Of a stretch of DNA of 64,000 nucleotides, positions 1-12,800 are shown piece after piece. A program made the translations under genes and the position numbers. Source of the stretch: Monoplex corrugatus (taxonomy: Eukaryota; Mollusca; Gastropoda; Littorinimorpha; Ranellidae). How positions within the stretch are numbered: the stretch's first letter is position 1; each line of letters begins with the position of its first letter. The notes under the pieces were generated by a model. The model saw only the letters and a program-made list of their open reading frames with translations. It did not search any database and was not told the origin of the DNA. The stretch spans positions 32,076,314 through 32,140,313 of the forward strand of contig CM060314.1 in NCBI GenBank assembly GCA_030674185.1, read 5' to 3'.

Positions 1-285
1 TGATGGAGGCAGACACAAGTAGATCACTCATAAGGAAGATTAGGAAAAAACAGGCAACATTTATTTGCCATTTTATGAGGAAAGGGGAATTGGAGCACCT
101 GGTTACAACGGGAAAGTTGAAGGGAAAGAGAGCACCAGGTAGACCGAGGGAGAAACTGCTGGACGGACTTGCAGAGTGGCTGGGGACGAGGAGGGTGGGG
201 GAGATGCTAGGGGCCACAAGAGATAGAGACAGATGGAAGTCCATGATCGCCAGCGCCATGCGGCAAGGCACCTGATGATGATGAC
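1..285 (+). mobile_element. LINE 3'-end fragment (C-terminal tail of an EN-RT polyprotein)
   Basis: About 90 codons are open on the plus strand (3-275). They read as the C-terminal tail of a non-LTR retrotransposon polyprotein: a basic start (KIRKKQATF), then HFMRKGELEHLVTTGKL, GKRAPGRPREKLLDGLAEW and a final segment ending in MIASAMRQGT, just before a short TGA-TGATGATGA run typical of a LINE 3' tail. The same tail occurs at about 58,430-58,860 (+) and 62,235-62,520 (-), so this is one repeated family and not a host gene. The 5' part lies outside the window or was lost on insertion. No catalytic motif remains. The family resemblance is from recognised sequence character; the clade is not assigned. 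Confidence 0.8.
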
Positions 286-899
286 AGTGTCAAACTTTAG
301 GTTTGCTTGTGATGATTTGGTGTCCAGAGCAAAGAAGGCAGCTTTTACAGTTGTCAAGAGTTTCAGTAAGATTGAAAAAAACAGATGTAGTTATTAAAGT
401 ATGATTCCCAAGTCCAGCTATATGTGCACAATATGGAGCTAAAATCTCTGGCTCGAAACAATTGAAAAGTTGAATGTATTAGCTATGAAACGATTTTTCT
501 TGGTGTTGAATGGCAAACGCCAAATAATGTTATGTATTTTGAATTAAGAAGATACCTGATTTATACACATTCATTTATAAGATGCGTCAAATATCGGTTA
601 AAATGAACTAGAACGGACGAGACTAGGTTATAGGTCAAAGCATATGAAGTTATGTACAAGTTGGATTCGTGTGGGAACTTCAAGTATCCATGCATGAGGT
701 TTAATGTGTGCATGGATTTGGTCATGTAAGGGAACATCAGGGCGTAGGAAATGTAGACCAGTTTGTGCATAGTTTTATGCAAATTGATTGTTGGCGGCAA
801 GAACGGGACAGTCGTATACACAATAAGTACAGGTTTTCAGTGATAGAATGTTTTAAGACAGTTAATTCTAGGTAACTGTTTCAGTAAAACTGAACAATT
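286..899. other. Gene-free AT-rich spacer
   Basis: No convincing coding region, RNA gene or tandem repeat is visible between the LINE tail and the first recognisable satellite copy. Short open frames here have no domain-like composition. Confidence 0.6.
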
Positions 900-962
900 T
901 CATTACTTAGGCTCATTTCACTTGGATGAAATGTTAAGCTAAATACCTGAAGGACGACCAAA

Positions 963-994
<32 letters not shown>

Positions 995-3196
995 AAGAAG
1001 AATCAGTTCTGATTTCTGTCGTAATTGACAAAGTACATGAGTTGAGATATATTTAAGTCACTGAGTCAGTGACTGATTGGTTGATTGCTTGATTTCATTG
1101 CCTTATGTTCATTGATTAGCCCAGTTTTATGCATGATAGAATTAATTGAAAGGATATTTGAGATAATGGAAAACTGACTTAAATTACTGTGATGTGTTGG
1201 ATTGGAGTCATATCACAGTAATTTAAGGCCCTTTCTGTTAATCACTCTCACGTCCTGTTTGTTTCCACTGGTACAAATACTTTGATCTGTGACCACTGTT
1301 GGTAAGTGTTTCTGGTTATCATCTCTTTATAAGTAAGAATATTTGCGTGGAATTTGTTTGTTTTGTTTTTGCGATGAAGCAAGTTCCTAATAGCTTTCCT
1401 GATTGTTTCCACTAGTTTGGATACTTTGCTATGTGGCAGCTGTTTGAACTTGATTCTGGTCATGATTTGACTGGAGTGGAGATTGTGTTTAGTTATACTT
1501 TTTATCCTTTTCACACACCGGACGGAGCAGCGAGGAAATTTCAGTCTTTTTTCCCTAAGTTTTGTGTTTGTTTGTAGTGATCTTACGCTTGAAAAACGCC
1601 AGTTGGCCGAAAATTTGCGCCTGTCTTGTCTTGTTGTATTAAATACGCGTTTTTTTAATCCTTTTTTCGTGTTTTTTTTTGGTTTTTTTTTCTGGTTCCT
1701 ATACTTTTTGTGTTGAGGTAAGTGCATAATATCTCGCTTATAGTTCGGATGTTATTTTCTCTTCGTAGTGTTGTAAGTGCATTATATCCGTAAAATCTCG
1801 GAATTGAACTTAAGAATGTATTAGATTTGGGAGATGACGTAGATACCGTGTAATATTTGAGATCTGACTCATTATGTAAATCATGTAATTTTGTGATGAG
1901 GTAAGTACGTAATATTCTTGATAATCTGACTTGTACTTTATACCTTGTTTTTTGCTTATGAAGGAGTAGACACCCATCATTCCTGAAGATCTGACAAATA
2001 ACCTAATATCCTATTTCATGTCTTTTTATTTTTCGTAATTCACAAAGTACAAAGGTCTTGCATATTTTGACATTTGTTTGATTCACTGACTGGATGATGC
2101 ATTGCTCAGTTGATTGTTGTTTTTTTGTGATATGTTGATTGATGAGTCCAGTTTTATGCATGATAGAATTAATTGAAAGGATGTTTGAAATAACGGAAAA
2201 TTGACTTAAATGACTGTGATGTGTTGGATTGGAGTCATATCACAGTAATTTAAGGCACCTTTCTGTTCATCACTCTCACGTCCTGTTTGTTTCCACTGAC
2301 ACTGATACTTTGATCTGTTACCACTGTTGGTAACTGTTTCTGGTTATCACCCCTTTAGATGTAAGTATATTTGCGTGGATTTTGTTTTAATTTTGCGATG
2401 AGGCAAGTTCCTAATAGATTTCAAGATTTTATTTGTGATAAAGAATAGTTTTTTTTATTTTAAAGTTGTGAGTAGATAACGTTTCAAGACCTGACTTGTG
2501 CATCATAACGTATTACACTTTTTATAACGTTGTATGTTCCTTGTAATTTGTGAGATGTGACTGACAATGCGCATTTCATTTGGATTAAATGTTGAGCTAA
2601 ATGCTTTAAGGACAGACCAAGATCAGTTCTGATTTCTCTCGAGATTGACAAATTAGCCTACATGAATTGAGATCTATTTAATTCACTGACTCGGAGACTG
2701 AGTGGTTGATTACTTGATTTCCTTGCGATATATTGATCGATAAGTCCAATTGTCATGTATGGTAGAATCGATTGAAAGAATGTGTGAGATATGGAAAGTT
2801 GACTTTAAGTGACTGTGATGTGTTGTATTGGAGTCGTATCACAGTAATTTAAGGCAGCCTTTGTTCATCACTTTGTTTCCTCTGGTTTAGATACTTTGCT
2901 ATGTGACAGCTGTTTGAATGTGACTCTGGTCATGATTTGATTGGAGTGGAGATTGTGTGTAGTTATATTTTTTGTGTTGGGGTAAATACACAATATCTCT
3001 GAAGATCTCAGTTGTGATTCGGATATTATTTTCTCTTTGTGATATTGTAAGTGTGTAATATTCTTAAAATCTCAGACAAAATCTCGGACTTGCACATTAG
3101 AATGTATCAGACTTTGGTGATGACATAGATACCGTGTATTCTTTGAGATCTGACTAATAATTCGTTTATATGAATCATGGTATTTTTTTGATGCGA
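900..3196. repeat. Satellite array, diverged left-edge copies (unit about 1.28 kb)
   Basis: The first satellite-like sequence is recognisable from about 900 (the stretch around 905-960 reappears at about 2,570-2,630 and 7,812-7,865). Landmarks such as the hairpin, the ACGTCCTGTTTGTTTCCAC segment, the GTAGTTATA segment and the TTTATGCATGATAGAATTAA segment repeat. With the inserted LINE removed, equivalent landmarks lie about 1.27-1.29 kb apart, with two hairpins per unit. These copies are clearly more diverged from each other than those beyond 9.5 kb. An A-rich run with a few G at about 961-1,000 interrupts the first copy. No coding potential is seen. Confidence 0.85.
1178..1227. repeat. Satellite hairpin, perfect edge copy
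   Basis: CTTAAATTACTGTGAT (1178-1193) and ATCACAGTAATTTAAG (1212-1227) are exact reverse complements, 16 of 16 pairs, around an 18-nt loop. The same structure with one mismatch (15/16) is present in essentially every satellite sub-unit, for example arms at 9831-9846 and 9865-9880. Confidence 0.9.
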
Positions 3197-3201
3197 TACG
3201 C

Positions 3202-3857
3202 TACTGGTAACCTGGAACCCAGTACTACCTGTCACAGGGTCGAATTGCTGGCGACTAAACCAGCAACCCCACCAGTCCTCTCAGGAGGATGGTGAGGAGG
3301 GTGGCTAGAAACCCTGGTGGAAATAAATTAGATCCATCAAATGGCGCCAGCTCTGGAGAGCTACCCGCGGCCATCTAGCTAAGGGAGTAAACCCTGACAG
3401 TAAATACGGTGTGGGGCCCCTTAGGCGGTTGGATGGCAAACTTTGTCACTTTCCGGCAGCTCCTGCGGCCGCGTTGGCACCAAAACGTAACAGCCCTGCT
3501 GTTCCTTTGGATCTGTCAGCGAGGTGGAGAGGGGGGACAAGTTGCATGGGCAACAGCCTGTCTTCCATATTACACTGCCCAGGCTTACATCCGTCCATTC
3601 ATCCACAAACACTCTGCACCTACGACCTGGAGAGGACACTCCAGCCTCGCTACTAACACTAGTGTCGGCACAACACGGAAAGCAACAGATACCGGTGATA
3701 AGTCATTGCTCAACTGGCGTAGAACTGACGCCAGGGGTTGCTTTTGACGGTGGGAGAGACCTTCGTGTCTTACTGGACAGCTACCGCCCACCTAAGCTGG
3801 GCAGCCCCCAGCCAGTTAGGTGCTGTCCCGCCACGACCTGCCTTCTTCATTGGGTGC
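3202..3857 (+). promoter_or_regulatory. LINE 5' leader
   Basis: This GC-richer stretch between the left insertion boundary and the first Met of the endonuclease frame should include the element's internal promoter if the element follows the usual LINE plan. No promoter element is individually recognisable. Overlapping open frames at 3409-4000 have no domain I recognise and are probably not an ORF1. Confidence 0.4.
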
Positions 3858-4959
3858 ATGAAGATAATTACCGCACCAAACAAAAATTCAAATTCAAATT
3901 CAAGAAACGGATCAGGAAAAGGATCAGCAGTGAAACTGGGCTTTTGGAATGTCCGAACAATGATGCCTGGGCTCTCCCAAGATCTGCAAGACATCAGTGA
4001 CGCCAGAAAAACCGCCGTCATAAACAGCGAACTAAAGAGGCTCAATGTGGACGATTGCCACTCTGCAGGAAACACGGCTGGCTGACTCAGGAACACTAAA
4101 GGAAAGGGACTACACCTTCTTCTGGCAAGGAAAGAGTTTTGATGCCCCAAGAGAGCACGGAGTAGGTTTTGCAGTAAGGAACAGCCTGCTGAACATGATT
4201 GAACCAGGCAGCGGCGGTTCAGAACGACTCTTGACTCTCCGCCTCAACACCACCGAAGGCTATGTCACTCTCATCAGCGTTTATGCCCCAACTCTGTCCG
4301 CCTCTCCAGACACCAAGGATGAGTTCTACGAAAATCTTGCATCAACCATAAGGAACATCCCCAGGACAGAACAACTTGTTCTCCTGGGCGACTTCAACGC
4401 CAGAGTGGGTGCAGACAATGACTCATGGCCCTTCTGCCTCGGTTCCTTTGGAGTAGGGAAAATGAATGAGAATGGACAGCGACTGCTTGAGTTTTGCGCC
4501 TGCCATGAACTGTGCATCGCCAACTCCTTCTTCAAGACGAAGCCTCAGCACAAAGTCTCCTGGAGGCATCCCCGCTCAAAACATTGGCACCAACTGGATT
4601 TGATCCTAGTAAGACGTGCCGCTATCAAAAACGTTCTCCACACTCGCTCTTATCACAGCGCAGACTGCGACACAGACCACTCTCTGGTATGTTGCAAGAT
4701 CAGGCTACAACCAAAGAAGTTCCACCGCTCAAAGAAACAAGGGAACCCTCGCATTGACGTCAGCAAGATGTCTCAGCCAGATCTTGTAGAACAGTTCGCA
4801 GAGGCCTTTCAGAAAGAATACGATGCATTGCAGCCCAGAGACTCTGCCACTGAGAGATGGGAAACGCTACGAGACACCATGCACCGCATTGCTATGACCA
4901 CCTTTGGGAAGAAAACTGTGAAGTCCCACGACTGGTTTGAGGCCAATCATCAGAAATGA
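3858..4959 (+). pseudogene. LINE ORF2, endonuclease part (frameshifted)
   Basis: The AP-endonuclease fold is visible as ordered motifs. LGFWNVRT lies in the first frame. ATLQETRL, with the catalytic Glu, follows in the next frame. Then come SVYAPT, LLGDFNARVG, the QLDLILV strand and CDTDHSLV near the end. The frame changes at about 4053, where one extra base fits between the codons for VD and IATLQ. A second change, one missing base at about 4955, separates it from the RT frame. In a living element this domain nicks target DNA to prime reverse transcription. This copy cannot make the full protein unless the indels are sequencing errors. Confidence 0.85.
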
Positions 4960-6450
4960 CTCCCACTGTTGAGGCCAAGCGTGCCGCACTCACCAAGTAT
5001 AAGCGGTCACCCAGTGAGAAGAACCTGCAAATCCTCAGGGCTGCCAGAAGTAAGGTTCAGCTTAACGCCAGGCGCTGCGCAAACGAGTACTGGACAGAGC
5101 TCAGCGAAGAGATACAGAGTGCTGCTGAAAGAGGCAACATCCGAGGAATGTATGATGGCATCAAGAAGGCACTGGGACCAACACAGAGCAGGATCGCCCC
5201 CCTCAAATCCTCCACTGGGGAAGTAATCAGCAATCCTAGCCAACAGATGGAAAGATGGGCGGAACACTACTCCGACCTCTACTCCACACAGAACATGATG
5301 TCCCCCTTAGCCCTCGATGCCATCAAGTGCATGCCGGTAATGGAAGAACTTGACGCAGAGCCAACTGTGGACGAACTCAGCAAGGCCATTGATAGCCTGG
5401 CATCAGGGAAGGCACCTGGCAACGACGGAATTCCCCCAGACCTCATCAAGCACTGCAAGACTTCTCTTCTGCACCCTTTGCACGCAGTTCTCTGTCAGTG
5501 TTGGAATGAGGGAGCTGTACCACAGGACATGAGGGACGTCAAGATCGTCACCCTGTACAAAAACAAGGGCGAAAGGAGCGACTGCAACAACTACAGAGGT
5601 ATCTCGCTCCTCAGCATTGTTGGCAAAGTCTATGCTCGGGTCCTCCTAATCCGCCTGCAGAAACTGGCTGAACGCGTCTACCCGGAATCACAGTGTGGTT
5701 TTCGAGCAGAGAGATCCACGGTAGACATGGTCTTCTCCCTTCGCCAAATCCAGGAAAAGTGCAGAGAGCAGCGGATGCCCCTGTATGTGGCATTCATTGA
5801 CCTCACCAAGGCCTTTGACCTAGTCAGCAGAGATGGCCTTTTCAGGGCTCTCCGAAAAATCGGCTGCCCCCCCAAACTGCACAGCTTAATTGAGTCCTTC
5901 CACTCAAACATGAAAGGGATGGTGCAGTTCAACGGAAACCTCTCCAAGCCCTTCGACGTACGCAGCGGTGTGAAACAAGGCTGCGTCCTGGCCCCAACCC
6001 TCTTTGGAATCTTCTTCGCTCTCCTCCTGAGGCATGCGTTCAGCACAGCGCAAGAAGGGATCCACCTGCGGACCAGATCAGATGGCAGGCTCTTCAACCT
6101 CGCCCGCCTCAGAGCAAGGACAAAGGTCCGTGAAGCCCTCATCAGAGACATGCTATTTGCCGACGATGCCGCAGTTGTGACCCATACTCAGCGGGACTTG
6201 CAGTCACTAATGGACCGCTTCTCCCAGGCCTGCAAAGATTTTGGTCTGACCATCAGTCTTAAGAAGACAAACGTCCTGGGCCAAGACACGCCATCTCCAC
6301 CAGCCATCACCATTGATGACTACGAGCTTGAAGCCATCCATCAATTCACATATCTTGGGTCCACCATCACCGATAACCTCTCCCTTGACACAGAGGTCGA
6401 CAAGAGGATCGGGAAGGCAGCCACAACACTAGCCCGCCTCACACAAAGGT
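4956..6450 (+). pseudogene. LINE ORF2, reverse transcriptase domain
   Basis: The continuous frame carries the RT blocks in order: SGKAPGNDGIPPDLIK, IVTLYKNKGERSDCNNYRGI, QCGFRAERSTVDMVF, AFIDLTKAFD (first catalytic Asp), GVKQGCVLAPTLFGI and DMLFADDAAVV (FADD box, about 6148-6180). A thumb-like segment follows around FTYLGSTI. Nothing catalytic is missing within this stretch. The frame is lost at about 6451, where a single extra base precedes the GTGTGG codons, and resumes in the +1 frame. Confidence 0.9.
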
Positions 6451-7110
6451 GTGTGGACAAATCCCAAGCTGACCACAAAGACAAAGATGGCTGTATACAA
6501 CGCCTGTGTCCTCAGCACCTTGCTGTATGGCAGCGAGGCGTGGACCACGCATGCTCATCAAGAGAAAAGGCTCAATACCTTCCACCTGAGAAGCCTACGG
6601 CGCATACTTGGCATTTCCTGGCAAGACAAGGTGACCAACACCGAAGTCCTAACCTGCGCTGGCCTCCCAACCATGCATACCATGCTGAGACAGCGTCGGC
6701 TGCGCTGGTTGGGCCACGTTCGCCGCATGGAAGATGGTCGCATCCCAAAAGACATCCTTTATGGTGAGCTTGCCACAGGGCAGAGAAACATTGGCCGCCC
6801 ACAGCTGAGATACAAAGACGTTTGCAAGCGTGACATGAAGGCGCTTGAGATCAACACTGAGTCCTGGGAGGACCTCGCAGACGATCGCAACAGCTGGAGA
6901 ACTACTCTCAAGAAACAGCTGCGGATTGGTGAGGACAAACTGTCAGCTGCTGCAGCAGAAAAGCGAGTTCGCAGAAAAGGGATGACAGCCAACAGACCAG
7001 CATCAGCATACACATGCGACCGCTGCGACAGAGACTGCCTCTCTCGCATTAGTCTGTACAGTCACAGGCGACGCTGCTTGGACCAAGCAGACAGCCTATC
7101 TAGACATTAG
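6451..7110 (+). pseudogene. LINE ORF2, C-terminal region with Cys/His finger
   Basis: The frame continues the polyprotein after the frameshift: the TLLYGSEAWTTH block, LRRILGISWQDKVTN, LRWLGHVRRM and a basic region. It ends in YTCDRCDRDC...SLYSHRRRC, a C-x2-C ... H-x3-C type finger that in such elements is thought to bind nucleic acid. The stop is at 7108-7110, and about 50 bp of 3' UTR follow before the insertion boundary. A decayed relative of this end lies at about 55,040-55,480. Confidence 0.85.
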
Positions 7111-7165
7111 AACGGATGTACTTTGTCCATGGTCAGTCATGACCGAAGGAGGCCTACTACTACGC

Positions 7166-9500
7166 ACGTAATATTCTGGAAAATCTGACTTGTACTTTAT
7201 ACTTGTCTTCTTTTTATGAAGGAGGGGTACCCATCATCCATGAAGGTCTGACTATTGACCTAATATCCTTTTTCATGTTTTTTTTTGTTTTTTTGTAATT
7301 CACAAAGTACAAACTCACTTTTGACATATGGTAGATTCAATGACTGGATGACTGATTGGTTAATTCATTGTTTTTCTGGTGATACGTTGATTGATGAGTC
7401 CAGTTTTATGCATGATAGAATTAATTGAAAGGATGTTTGAGATAATGGAAAGTTGACTTAAATGACCGCGATATGTTAAATTGGAGTCATATCACAGTAA
7501 TTCAAGGTGGCCTTCTGTTCATCACTCTAACATCCTGTTTCCACTGGTGCTGATCTGTGACCACTGTCGGTAATTGTTTCTGGTTATCATCTCTTTAGAA
7601 GTAAGAATATTTGCGTGGAAATTGTTTTGTTTTTGCGATGAGGCAAGGTCTCAATAGCTTTAAAGATTTCATTTGTGATTAAGAATAGTATCTTTTTCTA
7701 ATGTTGAGAGTAGATAATATATTTTAAGATCTGTCTTGTACCTCAAAATGTATTGCACTTTTTGTAACGTTGTATGTTCCTAGTAATTTGTCAGATGTGA
7801 CTGACAATGCACGTTTCATTTGGATTAAATGTTGAGCTAAATACCCAAAGGACATACCAAAGATCACTTCTGATTTCTCTCGATACTGACAAAATTCATG
7901 AATTCAGATCTGTTTAATTCACGGACTCAGTGACTGATTGGTTGATGACTTGATTTCATGGCGATACATTGATCGATAAGTCTCGTGTGATAGAATCGAT
8001 TGAAAGAATGTTTGAGATAATGGAAAGCTGACTTAAGTGACTGTGATGTGTTGTTTTGGAGTCATATCACAGTAATTTAAGGCAGCCTTCTGTTCATCAC
8101 TCTAACGTCCTGATTGTTTCCACTGGTTTGGATACTTTGCTATGTGACAGCTGTTTGAATTTGACTCTAGTCATGATTTGATTGGAGTGGAGATTGTGTG
8201 TAGTTCTATTTTTTTGTGTTAAGATAAGTGCATAATATCCATGAAGATCTCACTTGTAATTCGGATGTTATATTCTCTTTGTAATGATGTAAGTGCGTAA
8301 TATATTTAAAATCTCGGACTTGCACACTAGAATGTTTTACAGTTTAGTGATGACGTAGATACTATGTATGCTTTAAGATGTGACTCATAATGTGTTATTT
8401 TTATAAATCATGTTATTTTGTGATGAGATAAGTATGTAATCATTTGGAAAGTTTGACTTGTATTTTAGAACTTGGTTTCTTTTTATAAAGGAGTAGGCAC
8501 CCATCACCATTGAAGATGAGACTAATGATCTAACATCCTTTTTCATGTTTTTTGTAGTACACAAAGTACAAAGGTCTTGCATATTTTGACATTTGTTTGA
8601 TTTACTGACTGGATGACGTACTGGTTAATTGATTGTTTTCTCGGCAACATGTTGATTGATAACTCCAGTTTTATGCAAGATACAATTAACTGAAAGGCTG
8701 CTTGAGATAATGGAAGGTTGACTTAAATGACTGTGATGTGTTGTATTGGAGTCATATCACAACAATTTAAGGCAACTTTCTCTTCATCACTCTAGCGTCC
8801 TGTTTGTTTCCACTGACACTGATACTTTGATGTGTTACCACTGCTGGTAAGTGTTTGTGGTTTTCATATCTTCTGAAGTAAGAATGTTTGCATGACTCGG
8901 TGACTGAGTGGTTGAGTATTTGATTTTATTGCCATTTATTGAATGATGAGTAGAATTTTTAAGCATGATAGAATCGATTGAAAGAATGTGTGAGATAATG
9001 GAAAATTGACTTAAATGACTGTGATGTGTTGGATTGGAGTCGTATCACAGTAATTTAAGGCACCTTTCTGTTCATCACTCTCACGTCTGTTTGTTTCCAC
9101 TGACACTGATACTTTGATCTGTTACCATGTTGGTAAGTGTTTCTGGTTTTCACTCTTCAGAAGTAAGAATTTTTTCATGACTCGTGACTGAGTGGTTGAG
9201 TACTGATTTTATTGCCATATATTGACTGATGAGTAGAATGTTTAAGCATATAGAATTGATTGAAAGAGTGTGTGAGATAATGGAAAATTGACTTAAATGA
9301 CTGTGATGTGTTGTATTGAGTCATATCACAGTAATTTAAGGAACTTTCTGTTCATCACTCTAGCGTCCTGTTTGTTTCCACAGGTACAGATACTTTGATC
9401 CGTGACCACTATTGGTAAATGTTTCTAGTTACATGTCTTTAGAATTAGAATACTTGCGCGGAATTTGTTTGGTTTTTGCGAAGAGACAAGTTCCTATAGC
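7166..9500. repeat. Satellite array, diverged copies right of the LINE
   Basis: The array resumes in register with the sequence before the LINE. Hairpins recur at about 7,465-7,512, 8,030-8,080, 8,730-8,778, 9,010-9,060 and 9,294-9,342. The unit changes here from the 1.28-kb edge form to the 0.84-kb core form: the block around 7,810-8,500 (ATTTGGATTAAATG ... AGTTTGACTTG) is present in edge units and missing from later ones. Confidence 0.85.
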
Positions 9501-9830
9501 TTTCAAGATCTCTTTGTGATTAAGAATAGTTTTATCTTTGATCAGGTAAGTACGTAATATTCTCGAAAATCTGACTTCACTTTATAGCTTGTTTTCTTGT
9601 TATGAAGGAGTATACCCATCATCCTTGAAATCTGACTGATGACCTAATAATATCCTTTTCTATGTTTTTTTCGTAATCAAAAGAACAAGGTCTGCGGATT
9701 TGACATTTGTTTGATTCACTGACTATGACTGATTGGTTAATTGATTGTTTCCTTGGCGATAAGTTGATTGATGAGTCCTGTTTCAGCATGATAGAATAAT
9801 TGAAAGGATGTTTGAGATAATGGAAAATGA

Positions 9831-9880
9831 CTTAAATGACTGTGATGTGTTGGATTGGAGTCGTATCACAGTAATTTAAG
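9831..9880. repeat. Satellite hairpin, representative core copy
   Basis: Left arm CTTAAATGACTGTGAT (9831-9846), 18-nt loop, right arm ATCACAGTAATTTAAG (9865-9880): 15 of 16 pairs. It occurs twice per 0.84-kb unit, roughly fifty times in the window. The arms are more constant than the surrounding sequence, including in the diverged edge copies. Confidence 0.88.
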
Positions 9881-12800
9881 GCACCTTTCTGTTCATCACT
9901 CTCACGTGCTGTTTGTTTCCACTGACACTGATACTTTGATCTGTTACACTGTTGGTAAGTGTTCTGGTTTTCATCTCTTAGAAGTAAGAATTTTTTCATA
10001 CTCGGTGACTGAGTGGTTGAGTACTTGATTTTATTGCCATATATTGACTGATGAGTAGAATGTTTAAGCATAATAGAATTGATTGAAAGAGGTGTGAGAT
10101 AATGGAAAATTGACTTAAATGACTGTGATGTGTTGTATTGGAGTCATATCACAGTAATTTAAGGAACCTTTCTGTTCATCACTCTAGGTCCTGTTTGTTT
10201 CCACAGGTACAGATACTTTGATCCGTGACCACTATGGTAAATGTTTCTAGTTACATGTCTTTAGAATTAAGAATACTTGCGCGGAATTTGTTTGTTTTGC
10301 GAAGAGACAAGTTCCTAATAGCTTTCAAGATCTCCTTTGTGATTAAGAATATTTTATCTTTTGATAGGTAAGTACGTAATATCTCGAAAATGACTTGCAC
10401 TTTATAGCTTGTTTTCTTGTTATGAAGGAGTATTACCCATCATCCTTGAAATCTGACTGATGACCTAATAATATCCTTTTCTATGTTTTTTCGTAATCAA
10501 AAGAACAAGGTCTTGATTTGACTTTGTTTGATTCACTGACTTCATGACTGATTGGTTAATTGTTTTCCTGGCGATAAGTTGATTGATGAGTCCTGTTTCA
10601 GCATGATAGAATATTGAAGGATGTTTGAGATATGGAAAATTGACTTAAATGACTGTGAGTGTTGATTGGAGTCGTATCACAGTATTAAGGCACTTTCTGT
10701 TCATCACTCTCACGTGCTGTTTTTTCCACTGACACTGATACTTTGATCTTTACCATGTTGGTAAGTGTTCTGGTTTTCACTCTCAAAGTAAAATTTTTTA
10801 TGACTCGGTGACTGAGTGGTTGAGTACTTGATTTTATTGCCATATATTGACTGATGAGTAGAATGTTAGCATAATAGAATTGATTGAAAGAGTGTGTGAG
10901 ATAATGGAAAATTGACTTAAATGACTGTGATGTGTTGTTTGAGTCATATCACAGTAATTTAAGAACCTTTCTGTTCATCACTCTAGCGTCCTGTTTGTTT
11001 CCACAGGTACAGATACTTTGATCCGTGACCACTATTGTAAATGTTTCTAGTTAACATGTCTTTAGAATTAAGAATACTTGCGGAATTGTTTGGTTTTTGC
11101 GAGAGAAAGTTCCTATAGCTTTCAAGATCTCTTGTGATTAAGAATAGTTTTATCTTTTGATCAGTAAGTACGTAATATTCTCGAAAATCTGACTTGCACT
11201 TTATAGCTTGTTTTCTTGTTATGAAGGAGTAGGTTACCCATCATCCTTGAAATCTGACTGATGACCTAATAATATCCTTTTCTATGTTTTTTCGTAATCC
11301 ACAAAGAACAAGGTCTTGCGGATTTTGACATTTGTTTGATTCACTGACTTCATGACTGATTGGTTAATTGATTGTTTCCTTGGCGATAAGTTGATTGATG
11401 AGTCCTGTTTCACGCATGATAGAATTAATTGAAAGGATGTTTGAGATAATGGAAAATTGACTTAAATGACTGTGATGTGTTGGATTGGAGTCGTATCACA
11501 GTAATTTAAGGCACCTTTCTGTTCATCACTCTCACGTGCTGTTTGTTTCCACTGACACTGATACTTTGATCTTTACCACTGTTGGTAAGTGTTTCTGGTT
11601 TTCATCTCTTCAGAAGTAAGAATTTTTTCATGACTCGGTGACTGATGTTGAGTACTTGATTTTATTGCCATATATTGACTGATGAGTAGAATGTTTAAGC
11701 ATAATAGAATTGATTGAAAGAGTGTGTGAGATAATGGAAAATTGACTTAAATGACTGTGATGTGTTGTATTGGAGTCATATCACAGTAATTTAAGGAACC
11801 TTTCTGTTCATCACTCTAGCGTCCTGTTTGTTTCCACAGTACAGATACTTTGATCCGTGACCACTATTGGTAAATGTTTCTAGTTAACATGTCTTTAGAA
11901 TTAAGAATACTTGCGCGGAATTTGTTTGGTTTTTGCGAAGAGACAAGTTCCTAATAGCTTTCAAGATCTCGTTTGTGATTAAGAATAGTTTTATCTTTTG
12001 ATCAGGTAAGTACGTATATTCTCGAAAATCTGACTTGCACTTTATAGCTTGTTTTCTTGTTATGAAGGAGTATTACCCATCATCCTTGAAATTGACTGAT
12101 GACCTAATAATATCCTTTTCTATGTTTTTTCGTAATCCACAAAGAACAAGGTCTTGCGGATTTTGACATTTGTTTGATTCACTGACTCATGACTGATTGG
12201 TTAATTGATTGTTTCCTTGGGATAAGTTGATTGATGAGTCCTGTTTCAGCATGATAGAAGTAATTGAAAGGATGTTTGAGATAATGGAAAATTGACTTAA
12301 ATGACTGTGATGTGTTGGATTGGAGTCGTATCACAGTAATTTAAGGCACCTTTCTGTTCATCACTCTCACGTCTGTTTGTTTCCACTGACACTGATACTT
12401 TGATCTTTACCACTGTTGGTAAGTGTTTCTGGTTTTCATCTCTTCAGAAGTAAGAATTTTTTCATGACTCGGTGACTGAGTGGTTGAGTACTTGATTTTA
12501 TTGCCATATATTGACTGATGAGTAGAATGTTTAAGCATAATAGAATTGATTGAAAGAGTGTGTGAGATAATGGAAAATTGACTTAAATGACTGTGATGTG
12601 TTGTATTGGAGTCATATCACAGTAATTTAAGGAACCTTTCTGTTCATCACTCTAGCGTCCTGTTTGTTTCCACAGGTACAGATACTTTGATCCGTGACCA
12701 CTATTGGTAAATGTTTCTAGTTAACATGTCTTTAGAATTAAGAATACTGCGCGGAATTTGTTTGGTTTTTGCGAAGAGACAAGTTCCTAATAGCTTTCAA

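Larger units (their letters stand above)
3202..7160 (+). mobile_element. Near-complete LINE (APE endonuclease + RT) inserted in the satellite
   Basis: The satellite is interrupted after TACGC (3197-3201) and resumes after a second TACGC (7161-7165). Joining the flanks restores a normal satellite sequence, so TACGC is a plausible 5-bp target-site duplication and the element is about 3,959 bp. A 5' leader of about 650 bp precedes a long ORF from the Met at 3858 that encodes, in order, an AP-like endonuclease, a reverse transcriptase with a FADD active site, and a C-terminal Cys/His finger. Three single-base frameshifts break it (about 4,053, 4,955 and 6,451). Otherwise the frame is well kept, suggesting a young copy or consensus errors. 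The clade was not determined. Confidence 0.88.

Noticed and set aside
1178..1227. The satellite hairpin as a Helitron 3' end or bacterial terminator
   Set aside because: The 18-nt loop and lack of a CTRR end do not fit Helitrons, and a bacterial terminator has no place in this genome.
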